A DNA stretch of 64,000 nucleotides from UBA10518 sp022837185 (lineage in GTDB: Bacteria > Desulfobacterota > Desulfobulbia > Desulfobulbales > Desulfobulbaceae). Both the position numbers and the translations under genes were made by a program. Position 1 is the first letter of the stretch. Each line of letters opens with the position of its first letter. The notes under the pieces are model-generated. The model was not told the DNA's origin and ran no database searches. It saw only the letters and a list, made by a program, of their open reading frames with translations. Below are positions 34,681 to 43,766 of this stretch, in pieces. The stretch covers positions 165,049-229,048 of the forward strand of contig JAVEQK010000002.1 of NCBI GenBank assembly GCA_034007705.1, given 5' to 3'.

Positions 34681-35730
34681 ATGAAAAAAAAATTCCTGCT
34701 TGTCATCCCGGTAATTGCCGTGCTTGCCGGGGCAGCGGCCGTTGCCCTGCACTTTTTCACGGAGCAGGACCAGGGCGCGGATAGCGCGATCACTCTGTAC
34801 GGCAACGTGGAAATACGGGAAGTGCAGCTCGCCTTTCAGGATGTCGGCCGTATTCAGCATATCGCGGTTGACGAGGGGGCGACGGTGCACGGGGGCATGC
34901 TGCTGGCGGAAATCGACCCGGCCCGCTACCGCCTGGAAGTCCAACGCCTGGAGGGAGAAGTCGAGGCCCAGAAGCAGCTCGTCGAACGCTTGCGGCAGGG
35001 CAGCCGGCCCCAGGAAATTGAAAAGGCCCGGGCGGCGGAAAAAGCCGCCGAGACGATCCTGGCCGACGCCGGGAACAATTACGCCAGGACGGAGAAACTG
35101 TTTGTCCTGAACAAAATTTCCCGGCAGCAGGTCGACAGAGCCCTGTCCGCCCTGGCCGAGGCCGAGGCGGGCCTGGAGACGGCGCGGCAGGAGCTTTCCC
35201 TGGCCCTGGAGGGACCCCGGCGGGAGGATATTGCCCGGGCCGAGGCCGGACTGCGGTCGCTGGAGGCGGGCCTGGACCTGGCCCGGCGGAAATATGAGGA
35301 TACCAAACTGTATGCGCCGGCTGACGGCGTCATCCACAACCGTATTCTTGAACCCGGAGCCATGGCTGCACCGGGCAGCCCGGTACTGACCCTGGCCCTG
35401 ACCGAGCCCCTCTGGGTCCGGGCCTATATCACCGAGCCGGACCTGGGCAGAGTGGAGCAGGGAATGCGGGCGGTAGTCAGGACCGACAGCTACCCCGACA
35501 AGGAGTATCCCGGCTGGCTCGGGTTTGTGTCGCCGACGGCTGAATTTACTCCCAAAACTGTGGAGACGCCGGAGTTGCGGACCAGGCTGGTGTACAGGGC
35601 CCGCATTTTCGTCTGCAACCCGGAAGGTGAACTGCGCCTCGGCATGCCGGTCACGGTGACGCTGCTGCGGGGCAGCGGGGATCAGCCGCTGCCCCCCTCG
35701 CCCTGCGATGAACCGGTGGCGGCCCGATAA
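34681..35730 (+). CDS. ybhG: membrane fusion protein of an ABC exporter (YbhG-like HlyD)
   Basis: 349 residues: an N-terminal anchor (KKKFLLVIPVIAVLAGAAAVALHFF), a barrel-sandwich hybrid half (GNVEIREVQLAFQDVGRIQHIAVDEGATVHGGMLLAEIDPARY) and a long alpha-hairpin (~85-195, EQEAQKQLVERLRQGSRP ... ARQELSLALEGPR) before the matching biotinyl-like half (KLYAPADGVIHNRILEPGAMAAPGSPVL). It joins the inner-membrane ABC proteins to the outside of the cell. First of four genes in the order fusion protein, ATPase, two permeases. Confidence 0.85.
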   Translation: MKKKFLLVIPVIAVLAGAAAVALHFFTEQDQGADSAITLYGNVEIREVQLAFQDVGRIQHIAVDEGATVHGGMLLAEIDPARYRLEVQRLEGEVEAQKQLVERLRQGSRPQEIEKARAAEKAAETILADAGNNYARTEKLFVLNKISRQQVDRALSALAEAEAGLETARQELSLALEGPRREDIARAEAGLRSLEAGLDLARRKYEDTKLYAPADGVIHNRILEPGAMAAPGSPVLTLALTEPLWVRAYITEPDLGRVEQGMRAVVRTDSYPDKEYPGWLGFVSPTAEFTPKTVETPELRTRLVYRARIFVCNPEGELRLGMPVTVTLLRGSGDQPLPPSPCDEPVAAR

Positions 35731-35781
35731 GCCGGCAGGTCTCCCCGGCGGCATGAGATCGAGCAGCATGGGGAAAAAACC

Positions 35782-37542
35782 GTGACCGAATCCGTTCCCG
35801 CCATTGTGGTGCGCCGGGTCACCAAGACCTTTGCCGTCCCGGGGCAGACCGTGGCGGCCCTGGAGGGGATTGACGCCGTTATCCGCCCCGGCATCGTCAC
35901 CGGCCTCCTCGGACCGGACGGGGCCGGCAAGTCGACTTTCATGCGTCTGTGCGCCGGCCTCCTCCGCGCTGACAGTGGCGAAATGACGGTTCTGGGGATC
36001 GATGTCCGGCGGGAGCCCATGCGCGTTCAGTCGCGCATCGGCTATATGCCCCAGCGTTTCGGCCTGTACGAAGACCTGACGGTCCGGGAAAATATGGAGT
36101 TGTACGCGGACCTGCAGGGTGTCCCGGCGGGCGAGCGGGCCGGCCGCTATGAGGAGCTGCTGAAGATGGCCGGTCTGGAGCGGTTTACGGGCCGTCTGGC
36201 CGGCAAGCTGTCCGGCGGGATGAAGCAGAAGCTGGGACTGGTCTGCGCCCTGGTGCGGCAGCCGGACCTGCTGCTGCTGGACGAACCGACGGTGGGGGTG
36301 GATCCGGTATCCAGGCGCGAACTGTGGCACATCGTCTACCGGCTGGTCGACCAGGGGAGGGTGACCGTGCTCCTCAGCACCGCCTACCTCGACGAGGCCC
36401 AACGCTGCGCCGAGGTCCTGCTGCTGCACAAAGGGCGGGTGATCGGCCAGGATGACCCGGCCGTCCTGGGCCGCAGCATGGAAGGCCGGACCTTTCTGGC
36501 CGCGGCCCCCGGCATGGGCAGACGGAAGCTCCAGAGCGAACTCGAAGCCGGTCCGGAGGTGCTGGATGCCCTGGTCACCGGCCGCCGGATCAGGATCATC
36601 ACCAGGGAAGGCCGGGCTCCGGCCCTGGCAAACCGGGCCGGAGGGGAGAGCATCGATATCAGTCCGGTCCCGCCCCGTTTTGAAGATTATTTCATCGCCC
36701 GCCTCAAGGAGGACACCGGGAGCAGGGACGCCCACGGAAAGATCATTCTCCGCAATCCGCCCCCGGCAGGGGGGGGAAATGCTGACAGCGTTATTGTCGC
36801 CGATGAGTTGGAACGCAGGTTCGGGGCCTTCCGGGCGGTGAAGGGCGTGAGCTTCCGGGTCGGGCGGGGTGAAATTTTCGGCCTGCTGGGCGCCAATGGA
36901 GCAGGGAAAACCACAACCTTCCGCATGCTGTGCGGCCTGCTGCCCATCACCTCCGGGCAATGCGAGGTGGCCGGCATGGATCTGCGCGAGGCGGCGGCCG
37001 CGGCCCGGAGGAAAATCGGCTACATGGCTCAGAAGTTTTCCCTGTACGGCAGCCTGACCGTCCGCCAGAATCTCCAGTTTTTCAGCAGCGCATACGGGCT
37101 GCGCGGCACGCGCCGCCGGGAGCAGATCCGATGGGCCCTGGCCGCCTTTGATCTTGACCGGTACGCGGGGACCGATAGCCGGATGCTCCCCCAGGGCTAC
37201 AAACAGCGGCTGGCCCTGGCCGTCGCCCTGATGCACGAACCGGCCATCCTCTTCCTGGACGAGCCCACCTCCGGCGTCGATCCCCTGGCCCGGCGGGAGT
37301 TCTGGGCCCATATCAACTCCCTGGCCGAACAGGGGGTCACCGTCCTGGTGACCACCCATTTCATGGAAGAGGCGGAATACTGCGACCGCCTGGTGATCAT
37401 GGCCGAGGGGGAGGTGCTGGCCCAGGGGACCCCGGAGGAGATCAAGGCCATGGTCCGGGCCGGCGGGGGAGAGGATGTCGACATGGAACAGGCCTTTATC
37501 GGCCTGCTGGAATCACGGCAGGGGACGGAGGCCGGCACATGA
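35782..37542 (+). CDS. ybhF: ABC exporter ATPase with two nucleotide-binding domains (YbhF-like)
   Basis: 586 residues, two fused ABC-2 ATPases. First: Walker A GPDGAGKST, signature LSGGMKQKL, Walker B LLLLDEPTVGVDP. Second starts near residue 335: GANGAGKTT, the degenerate signature LPQGYKQRL, Walker B ILFLDEPTSGVDP. The Asp in the first Walker A and the changed second signature are usual in this double-ATPase family. Overlaps the following permease by 4 bp. Drives efflux through the two permeases. Confidence 0.88.
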   Translation: MTESVPAIVVRRVTKTFAVPGQTVAALEGIDAVIRPGIVTGLLGPDGAGKSTFMRLCAGLLRADSGEMTVLGIDVRREPMRVQSRIGYMPQRFGLYEDLTVRENMELYADLQGVPAGERAGRYEELLKMAGLERFTGRLAGKLSGGMKQKLGLVCALVRQPDLLLLDEPTVGVDPVSRRELWHIVYRLVDQGRVTVLLSTAYLDEAQRCAEVLLLHKGRVIGQDDPAVLGRSMEGRTFLAAAPGMGRRKLQSELEAGPEVLDALVTGRRIRIITREGRAPALANRAGGESIDISPVPPRFEDYFIARLKEDTGSRDAHGKIILRNPPPAGGGNADSVIVADELERRFGAFRAVKGVSFRVGRGEIFGLLGANGAGKTTTFRMLCGLLPITSGQCEVAGMDLREAAAAARRKIGYMAQKFSLYGSLTVRQNLQFFSSAYGLRGTRRREQIRWALAAFDLDRYAGTDSRMLPQGYKQRLALAVALMHEPAILFLDEPTSGVDPLARREFWAHINSLAEQGVTVLVTTHFMEEAEYCDRLVIMAEGEVLAQGTPEEIKAMVRAGGGEDVDMEQAFIGLLESRQGTEAGT

Positions 37543-38663
37543 CCCCAGCCACCTTCATGCGGCTGCGCGGATTTGTCCGCAAGGAGTGGCTCCAGATCGT
37601 CCGCGACCCCTCCAGCATAGGCATTGCCTTTGTTCTGCCGGTCCTGCTGCTGCTCGTTTTCGGCTACGGCGTTTCCCTCGACGCCCGGGATATTCCGCTG
37701 GCCATCGTGGTGGAGCATCCCGGCCCGGAGGCCGACAGCTTTACCGCCGGGTTCTATCGCTCCCCCTATTTCGTGCCGCTGCCCATGCCGACCATCCAGG
37801 AGGCGGAACAGGCAATGCGGGAAGCAAAGGTGGACGGCATCGTCTGGCTGCGGGAAAATTTCGACCGCGGCTACCTGCAGCAGAGGGAACCGCCCATCAA
37901 CATCATCATCAACGGGCTTGACGCCAACACCGCCCGGCTGGTGGAGGGATACGTGCAGGGGGTGTGGGCGGGATGGCTTGAACGGCAGGCGGAGGAGGCG
38001 GGCAGGGCGGCATCGGTGCCGGTCAGGCTGGAGCAGCGCATCTGGTACAACCCGGAAGTCCGCTCCACCGATTTCCTGGTCCCGGGCATCATCGCCGTGG
38101 TCATGACCCTGATCGGCGCCCTGCTGACCGCTCTGATCATCGCCAGGGAATGGGAACGGGGGACCATGGAGGCCATGCTGGTCACCCCGGTCACGGTGCG
38201 CGACATCCTGGCCGGCAAGCTGCTCCCCTACTTTTTTCTCGGCATGGGCGGTTTCACCCTTTCCACCCTGATGGCGGTTTTTCTCTTTGACGTGCCCCTG
38301 CGGGGATCGCTGTGGGTCCTGCTGGCCGCCTCGTCCCTGTTCCTGCTCACGGCCCTGGGCATGGGGCTGCTCATCTCCTCGGTCGCCAGATCGCAGTTCG
38401 TGGCCGCCCAGGCCGCCATCCTGGTCACCTTTCTGCCGGCCTTTCTCCTGTCGGGGTTCATCTTCGACATCAGCAGCATGCCGGCCGTGGTCCAGGGCAT
38501 AACCCATCTGATCGCCGCCAGGTACTACGTGGCCATCCTGCAGACCCTGTTCCTGGTCGGCGACGTCTGGGCCGTCATTCTTCCCAACATGCTGGCCCTG
38601 CTGGCCATGGCCCTGCTTTTCTTAGGCGTTGTCTTTAAAAAAACCGTCAAGCGGCTGGAATAG
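37539..38663 (+). CDS. ybhS: ABC-2 type permease (YbhS-like)
   Basis: 374 residues, one N-terminal membrane segment (GIAFVLPVLLLLVFGYG) followed by a large periplasmic domain and five C-terminal segments: FLVPGIIAVVMTLIGALLTALIIAREWERGTMEAML contains the ABC-2 signature ending. Then LLFLLTALGMGLLISSVARSQF. Pairs with the next gene as the second half of the channel. Starts in the end of the ATPase gene with a 4-bp overlap. Confidence 0.87.
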   Translation: MTPATFMRLRGFVRKEWLQIVRDPSSIGIAFVLPVLLLLVFGYGVSLDARDIPLAIVVEHPGPEADSFTAGFYRSPYFVPLPMPTIQEAEQAMREAKVDGIVWLRENFDRGYLQQREPPINIIINGLDANTARLVEGYVQGVWAGWLERQAEEAGRAASVPVRLEQRIWYNPEVRSTDFLVPGIIAVVMTLIGALLTALIIAREWERGTMEAMLVTPVTVRDILAGKLLPYFFLGMGGFTLSTLMAVFLFDVPLRGSLWVLLAASSLFLLTALGMGLLISSVARSQFVAAQAAILVTFLPAFLLSGFIFDISSMPAVVQGITHLIAARYYVAILQTLFLVGDVWAVILPNMLALLAMALLFLGVVFKKTVKRLE

Positions 38664-38672
38664 GGGGAGCAG

Positions 38673-39782
38673 ATGATCGCACGCATCCTGGCCCTGATCC
38701 GCAAGGAATTCCTGGCCCTCTTCCGGGACAAAAAAAGCCGCCTGACCATCATCGTCCCGCCCGTCATCCAGCTGCTGGTCTTCGGCTACGCGGCGACATT
38801 TGATCTCAACCACGTCCGGTTCGCCCTGTTCAACGAGGACGGGGCCGCTTCCTCCCGCGAACTGGCGGCGCGCTTCTGGGGTTCACCCGCGTTCGAGCTG
38901 GCGGGAACCCTTGGCAGCGAGGCTGAAATCGCCCCGCTCATCGACTCCAGAAAGGTCCTGGCGGTGCTGCGCATCGGTCCGCGCTGCTCGGCCGATCTGG
39001 CCCGGGGGGAGGAATGCGTGCTCCAGGTGCTCATTGACGGCCGCAATTCCAATACCGCCATGCTGGCCCTCAATTATGTCCGGAACATCGTCATGGAGTT
39101 CAACCGGGAATGGATCGAAGACCGGGGAGGCCGGGTCATGCCGGCCCGGCTCTCGGTGCGGCCCTGGTTCAACCCCAACCTGGAGAGCAGGTGGTTTTTT
39201 ATCCCGGGGATCATCGCCCTGATTTCGATGGTGGTCACCCTGGTGGTCATTGCCCTGTCGGTGGCCAGGGAACGGGAGGACGGCACCTTCGACCAGCTGC
39301 TGGTGACGCCGCTGCATCCCTGGGAAATCATGATCGGCAAAGCGGTTCCCGGCATCCTCATCGGGGTCGGCGAGGCCTCGGTGATCCTGCTGCTGGCCGT
39401 GGTCTGGTTCAAGATCCCCCTGCAGGGCAGTCTGCTGTCCCTGTACCCGGCGCTGGCCATCTATGTCCTGTCCATCGTCGGGGTCGGGCTGATGATCTCG
39501 TCGATCTCGGCAACCCAGCAGCAGGCCCTGCTCGGCGCTTTTCTCTTCATCGTCCCGGCGGTGATCCTCTCCGGCTTTTCCACGCCCATCGCCAACATGC
39601 CGCCCTTCATGCAGGCCCTGACCTATCTGGATCCCATGCGCTACTTTCTGATCATCGTCCGGCGGGTTTTTCTGGAGGGGGCGGGGCTCAGCTATTTCTG
39701 GGGGGAGATCTGGCCGATGACGGTCATCGCCGTGGTCACCCTGGGAACCGCTGTCCGGTTTTTCCGCCACCGGCTGTACTGA
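38673..39782 (+). CDS. ybhR: ABC-2 type permease (YbhR-like)
   Basis: 369 residues, homologous to the previous permease: RKEFLALFRDKKSRLTIIVPPVIQLLVFGYAATFDL at the start, then WFFIPGIIALISMVVTLVVIALSVAREREDGTFDQLLVTPL. The C-terminal end has FLFIVPAVILSGFSTPIANMP and LTYLDPMRYFLIIVRRVFLEGAG. Last gene of the exporter. Nine bp after the other permease. Substrate is unknown; enteric YbhGFSR exports some cephalosporins and dyes. Confidence 0.87.
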   Translation: MIARILALIRKEFLALFRDKKSRLTIIVPPVIQLLVFGYAATFDLNHVRFALFNEDGAASSRELAARFWGSPAFELAGTLGSEAEIAPLIDSRKVLAVLRIGPRCSADLARGEECVLQVLIDGRNSNTAMLALNYVRNIVMEFNREWIEDRGGRVMPARLSVRPWFNPNLESRWFFIPGIIALISMVVTLVVIALSVAREREDGTFDQLLVTPLHPWEIMIGKAVPGILIGVGEASVILLLAVVWFKIPLQGSLLSLYPALAIYVLSIVGVGLMISSISATQQQALLGAFLFIVPAVILSGFSTPIANMPPFMQALTYLDPMRYFLIIVRRVFLEGAGLSYFWGEIWPMTVIAVVTLGTAVRFFRHRLY

Positions 39783-39843
39783 TTCAGCGGCCGGTGAGCA
39801 CCTGCCGGCGGAACGGACCCAGGGAGCAGACGATGCATTTTTG

Positions 39844-40767
39844 TCAGGCGCCGGCCAGCAGCATCGCGGCCCACTCCCCCTGATATTCAACGGACAGGGT
39901 TTTCATGCCGTTGGCACCGTACAGCCGGGCAAGATGCTGCTCCTGTCCGTCCCGCAGTATCCCGGACAGAACGACCCGCCCGTTGCGGCCCAGCAGGCGT
40001 CCGATCTCGGGTGCCATGGCGGCCAGGACGTCGTGGACGATGTTGGCGCAGATGAGGTCATAGGGCCCGGACAGGTCCGACAGGGAGCGGCCGGAAACCT
40101 CGATGGTCCCGTCCAGGCCGTTGGCGCGGATATTGTCCGCGGCGATGCCGACGGCCTCCGGGTCATTGTCGACGGCCGTGACCCGCGCGGCGCCGAATAC
40201 CGCGGCGGCCATGGCCAGGATGCCGGTGCCGGTTCCCACGTCCAGCACCGTTTTCGGAGGACCGCCGGCCGGGCTGCGGAAACAGGAGGCAATGAGCGAC
40301 AGGGCCAGCATGGTGGAGGCATGCTGGCCGGTGCCGAAAGCCATGCCCGGGTCCATGGTGATGACCCGCCGGTCTTCTCCCGGCCGGTCATCCTCCCAGG
40401 AGGGCTTGATGACCAGCCCGGGTATGACCTCGAAGGCCGAAAAAAATTGCCGCCAGCTGGTTGCCCAGTCCTGATCATCGATTATTTCAGTGTCCGGAGA
40501 GGGAGAGGGCAGGTCGTAGAGACCGTACAGACGGTTCAGTTCGGGGATGAGGCGCTTGAGCCATTCATCGGCGGCCGCATCGTTCTCCAGGGCGAAGAAG
40601 CCGGTAACCGCATTGACGTTCTGGCCGGGAAGAGGGCGGATATCGACCCCGACCCCGCTCAGGGCGCCGATCAGGTCGGAAACCGCTTCTGTTGCGGCAG
40701 CCGGGCAGACAACGGTTATTTTCAGCCAGCGGGCGGTGGTGTTCATCGAATGCGTTTTTCCTCCCAC
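39844..40767 (-). CDS. prmA: ribosomal protein L11 methyltransferase PrmA
   Basis: 307 residues. N-terminal L11-recognition domain (WLKITVVCPAAATEAVSDLIGAL), then a linker with DQDWATSWRQFFSAFEVIPG, the PrmA motif MDPGMAFGTGQHASTMLALSLI and SAM-binding VLDVGTGTGILAMAAAVFGA, and ICANIVHDVLAAMA. It trimethylates lysines and the N terminus of ribosomal protein L11. Convergent with the exporter operon. GGAGG upstream of ATG. Confidence 0.92.
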   Translation of the reverse strand: MGGKTHSMNTTARWLKITVVCPAAATEAVSDLIGALSGVGVDIRPLPGQNVNAVTGFFALENDAAADEWLKRLIPELNRLYGLYDLPSPSPDTEIIDDQDWATSWRQFFSAFEVIPGLVIKPSWEDDRPGEDRRVITMDPGMAFGTGQHASTMLALSLIASCFRSPAGGPPKTVLDVGTGTGILAMAAAVFGAARVTAVDNDPEAVGIAADNIRANGLDGTIEVSGRSLSDLSGPYDLICANIVHDVLAAMAPEIGRLLGRNGRVVLSGILRDGQEQHLARLYGANGMKTLSVEYQGEWAAMLLAGA

Positions 40768-40968
40768 GTTGAATCAATTTCGGTTATATGCTATGCACTA
40801 TGCAGTTCATGATACCAGGGGCAGGGGGCTCCATGCTGCAAGGCGAAAACAGTTCGGGCATGGGCAGGCCCCAGTCCGGTAAAGGGGAGAACAGTTGCAG
40901 TACACGAGGATGACACAAGCGGTAGCCGCCCCGGCCCACCGCCGCAACCTCTCCCGGGGCGGACGGCC

Positions 40969-42894
40969 ATGAAGCGGACAGTTCGATTTCTGCCCGACAA
41001 TATAACCGTAACCGTTGGCCAGGGCGACAATTTATTGAGCGCCGCCGCCGCCGCCGGGGTGTATATTTCCGCCTACTGCGGCGGCGATGGCGTCTGCGGC
41101 AAATGCAGGGTCCACATCGACGAGGGCGAGGTCCTTTCGGACCGTTCAACCTTGAAAAAGGAGGAATGGGACCGGGGAATGCGTCTCGCCTGCCAGTCAG
41201 CCGTCCAGACGGACCTGGTGGTCACCGTGCCGGAAAGGACGGCGGATGGTCGCGCGGCCCTCAAGCGCAAGCCCAAGACCACCAGGACCATATCCGCCCG
41301 CTCCCTGGAGACGCTGATCGGCACCTGGAATGTCGATCCGCCGGTGACCAAGCTGTATCTGGAATTGAATCCGCCGACCATTCAGGACAATATTTCCGAC
41401 ATGCAGAGGGTGATGCGGGGATTCAGGTCGGCCAGACCCGGGGAGCTTGAACCGACCTACGACCACCCGGAGCTGATCCGCGTTCTGCCCGACGTACTGC
41501 GCGAATCGAACTGGAAGGTGACCCTGCTCCTCCTGCACGGCAAGCGGGAAGAGGAGCCCGACCGGATAATCGATGTCGAGCCGGGAGATACAACGGCCCG
41601 CCTGTACGGACTGGCGGTGGACATCGGCACCACGACCTGCAGCGGCGTGCTGATCGACCTGAACAGCGGCGAGATCATTGCCGAGTCATCGGGCTACAAC
41701 GCCCAGATCCGGTACGGCGAGGATGTCATCTCGCGCATCATCTATGCCGCCCGTCCCGGGGGGTTGAGGGCCCTGCAGGACAAGGTCGTCTCCACCATCA
41801 ACGGGATCATCGAGGACATCTGCCGCAACATGATCATCAGCCCGGCCGATATCAGTTACATCATGGCCGCCGGCAACACGGTCATGTCCCACCTCCTGCT
41901 GGGACTTGATCCCAGGTATATCCGGGAGGCGCCCTATGTGCCGAGCGTCAGCCAGTTCCCGCTGACCAAGGCGGCGGCGCTGGGGATCCACGCCCATCCG
42001 AGCGTCCGTCTTTTCCTCTATCCCTGCATTTCCAGCTATGTCGGCGGCGACATCGTCTCCGGAGTGCATGCCTGCCAGATGGCCAAGTCGGAGGAAATCA
42101 GCCTCTTTATCGATATCGGCACCAACGGCGAAATCGTCGTCGGCAACAGGGACTGGATGGTGTGCGCCGCCTGCTCGGCGGGGCCGGCGTTCGAGGGCGG
42201 GGGCATCAGGTACGGCATGCGGGCCGCCAGCGGTGCCATCGAAAATTTTCATATCCATCCCTCGACCTATGATCCCATGATCATCACCATCGGCCGGATC
42301 AAGCCGAGCGGCATATGCGGCTCCGGCCTGATTTCCATTGTCTCGGAACTGCTGGAGGCAAAGGTTATCGATCAGCAGGGCAAGTTCAACCGCAACCTGG
42401 ACCATCCCCGTATCCGTGAAGGAGACGACGGCTGGGAGTATGTCCTGGCCTGGAGCCAGGATTCCCTGATCGGCGAGGACATCGCCATCACCGAGGTGGA
42501 CCTCGACAACCTGATGCGCGCCAAGGGCGCGATGTATGCCGGCTATCAGACCCTGCTGAGTTCGGTGGGGCTCGGGTTTGACGATCTGGACCGGGTCATT
42601 CTGGCCGGCAACTTCGGCGCGTTCATCGACCTGGAACGGGCGATCTGCATAGGCCTGCTCCCGGATATCGCCCGGGACCGGTTTTATTACCTCGGCAACG
42701 CCTCCCTGCTGGGCTGCCAGATCAGCCTGACCGATGTGCAGCGGTTCAGGGAGCGGGTCAAGGTACGGCAGTTGATCACCAATATGGAGTTGTCCGAAAA
42801 TCCAGAGTTCATGACCTATTATATGGCGGCCCTGTTCCTCCCCCACACCGACATGAGCCTTTTTCCCAGCGTCCGGGAGAAGCTGGCGCGATAA
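40969..42894 (+). CDS. corrinoid-protein reactivator (RACo/DUF4445 type) with N-terminal [2Fe-2S] ferredoxin domain
   Basis: 641 residues. The ferredoxin domain has C37, C43, C46 and C75 as cluster ligands (AYCGGDGVCGKC ... LACQ). A linker follows, then an ASKHA ATPase-like domain from ~205: LAVDIGTTTCSGVLIDL, GNTVMSHLLLGLDP, FIDIGTNGEIVVG and GGGIRYGM. Family members spend ATP to reduce inactive Co(II)-corrinoid of methyltransferases. Here no corrinoid protein, methyltransferase or CODH/ACS gene is near, so the partner lies elsewhere. Likely cytoplasmic. Confidence 0.88.
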   Translation: MKRTVRFLPDNITVTVGQGDNLLSAAAAAGVYISAYCGGDGVCGKCRVHIDEGEVLSDRSTLKKEEWDRGMRLACQSAVQTDLVVTVPERTADGRAALKRKPKTTRTISARSLETLIGTWNVDPPVTKLYLELNPPTIQDNISDMQRVMRGFRSARPGELEPTYDHPELIRVLPDVLRESNWKVTLLLLHGKREEEPDRIIDVEPGDTTARLYGLAVDIGTTTCSGVLIDLNSGEIIAESSGYNAQIRYGEDVISRIIYAARPGGLRALQDKVVSTINGIIEDICRNMIISPADISYIMAAGNTVMSHLLLGLDPRYIREAPYVPSVSQFPLTKAAALGIHAHPSVRLFLYPCISSYVGGDIVSGVHACQMAKSEEISLFIDIGTNGEIVVGNRDWMVCAACSAGPAFEGGGIRYGMRAASGAIENFHIHPSTYDPMIITIGRIKPSGICGSGLISIVSELLEAKVIDQQGKFNRNLDHPRIREGDDGWEYVLAWSQDSLIGEDIAITEVDLDNLMRAKGAMYAGYQTLLSSVGLGFDDLDRVILAGNFGAFIDLERAICIGLLPDIARDRFYYLGNASLLGCQISLTDVQRFRERVKVRQLITNMELSENPEFMTYYMAALFLPHTDMSLFPSVREKLAR

Positions 42895-42950
42895 CTCCGC
42901 AAAGCTGCGGGGGGCCGCTCCGGCCCCGCCTGTTGCGCCGATAATGGATA

Positions 42951-42979
42951 TTGACAAGGCAAAATGAATTGTTTAATAT
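42951..42979 (+). promoter_or_regulatory. sigma-70 promoter of tRNA-Gly (and possibly the rimP-pnp operon)
   Basis: TTGACA at 42951-42956, 17-bp spacer, TAATAT at 42974-42979. Transcription would start about 15-20 nt before the tRNA at 43004. No terminator separates the tRNA from rimP, so it may start the whole operon. Confidence 0.75.
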
Positions 42980-43003
42980 GGTAGTCTTCTAACGAGTCGA
43001 CAT

Positions 43004-43079
43004 GCGGGTGTAGCTCAGTTGGTAGAGCACAAGCTTCCCAAGCTTGGGGTCGCGGGTTCGAGCCCCGTTGCCCGCTCCA
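43004..43079 (+). tRNA. tRNA-Gly (anticodon CCC), CCA encoded
   Basis: 76 nt with standard cloverleaf: acceptor GCGGGTG pairing with TGCCCGC, a D arm with TAGCTCAGTTGGTAGAGC, anticodon arm CAAGC-TTCCCAA-GCTTG giving anticodon CCC, and T arm GCGGG-TTCGAGC-CCCGT-like. The terminal CCA is in the DNA. It stands directly before rimP, the place of the metY tRNA gene in enteric bacteria. Confidence 0.93.
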
Positions 43080-43224
43080 GCAAACACTGGTCGGCTCGCC
43101 GGTCTTTTCTTCCGGAGGAGAAAAGGCTGGATCATACGCGGTTGCCGCCGTGGTGTGAAAAGTGGGCTCTGCCCGCTTTTTTTATTGGCTGCGGACGGGA
43201 TTGCAGAATGCCGGGCGGATGGGC

Positions 43225-43680
43225 ATGGGAACGGAAATGATAGTGTCGGCCATTGCCGAATATGCAGCTCCCCTGCTGGGAGACATGGGACTTGAACTCG
43301 TCGAGGTCCAGTTCAGGCGGGAAGGTCACGGCTGGGTGCTCCGCCTCTTCATAGACAGCGAAGCGGGAGTCACCCTGGACGACTGCGCCGCCGTCAGCCG
43401 GGAGGTAAGCGCCTGGCTTGATGTCGAGGACATGATCGATCACCCCTATCATCTGGAGGTGTCCTCGCCGGGGCTGGAACGGCCGTTGACAAAGATTGAC
43501 GATTTCAGGCGGTTCGCTGGACGGAAGGCACGGATCAAGCTCAGGGAGCCGAAGGACGGGCAGCGGGTATTCACCGGCACCCTGGAGGGAGTCGCCGGCG
43601 ACTGCATCACCGTTGTCGCCGACGGCAGGCCGGTACAGATTATGTTCGAGGAAATTGCCAGGGCCAGACTGGCCCTCTAA
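43225..43680 (+). CDS. rimP: ribosome maturation factor RimP
   Basis: 151 residues. Family motifs: GLELVEVQFRREGHGWVLRLFIDSEAGVTLDDCAAVSRE, HLEVSSPGLERPL and GRKARIKL. It helps maturation of the 30S subunit. ATG 43225 or the ATG two codons before it are both possible; I chose the second on the length of known members. The longer frame upstream of it runs into sequence beside the tRNA and is not coding. First protein gene of the operon. Confidence 0.9.
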   Translation: MGTEMIVSAIAEYAAPLLGDMGLELVEVQFRREGHGWVLRLFIDSEAGVTLDDCAAVSREVSAWLDVEDMIDHPYHLEVSSPGLERPLTKIDDFRRFAGRKARIKLREPKDGQRVFTGTLEGVAGDCITVVADGRPVQIMFEEIARARLAL

Positions 43681-43766
43681 CCAACGGGATGCAGCGGTCG
43701 CCGGGAACAGGGGAGTGGACAATACGCAGAGCCCTCCGCGGCCATTGAGTCATTTGGAGCAGAAAC

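Noticed and set aside
34666..37359. 897-codon open frame antisense to the exporter genes
   Set aside because: Mirrors the fusion protein and double ATPase, both recognised on the + strand.
42895..42950. GC inverted repeat after the RACo-like gene as a terminator
   Set aside because: Stem is bulged and has no T-run; termination here remains open.
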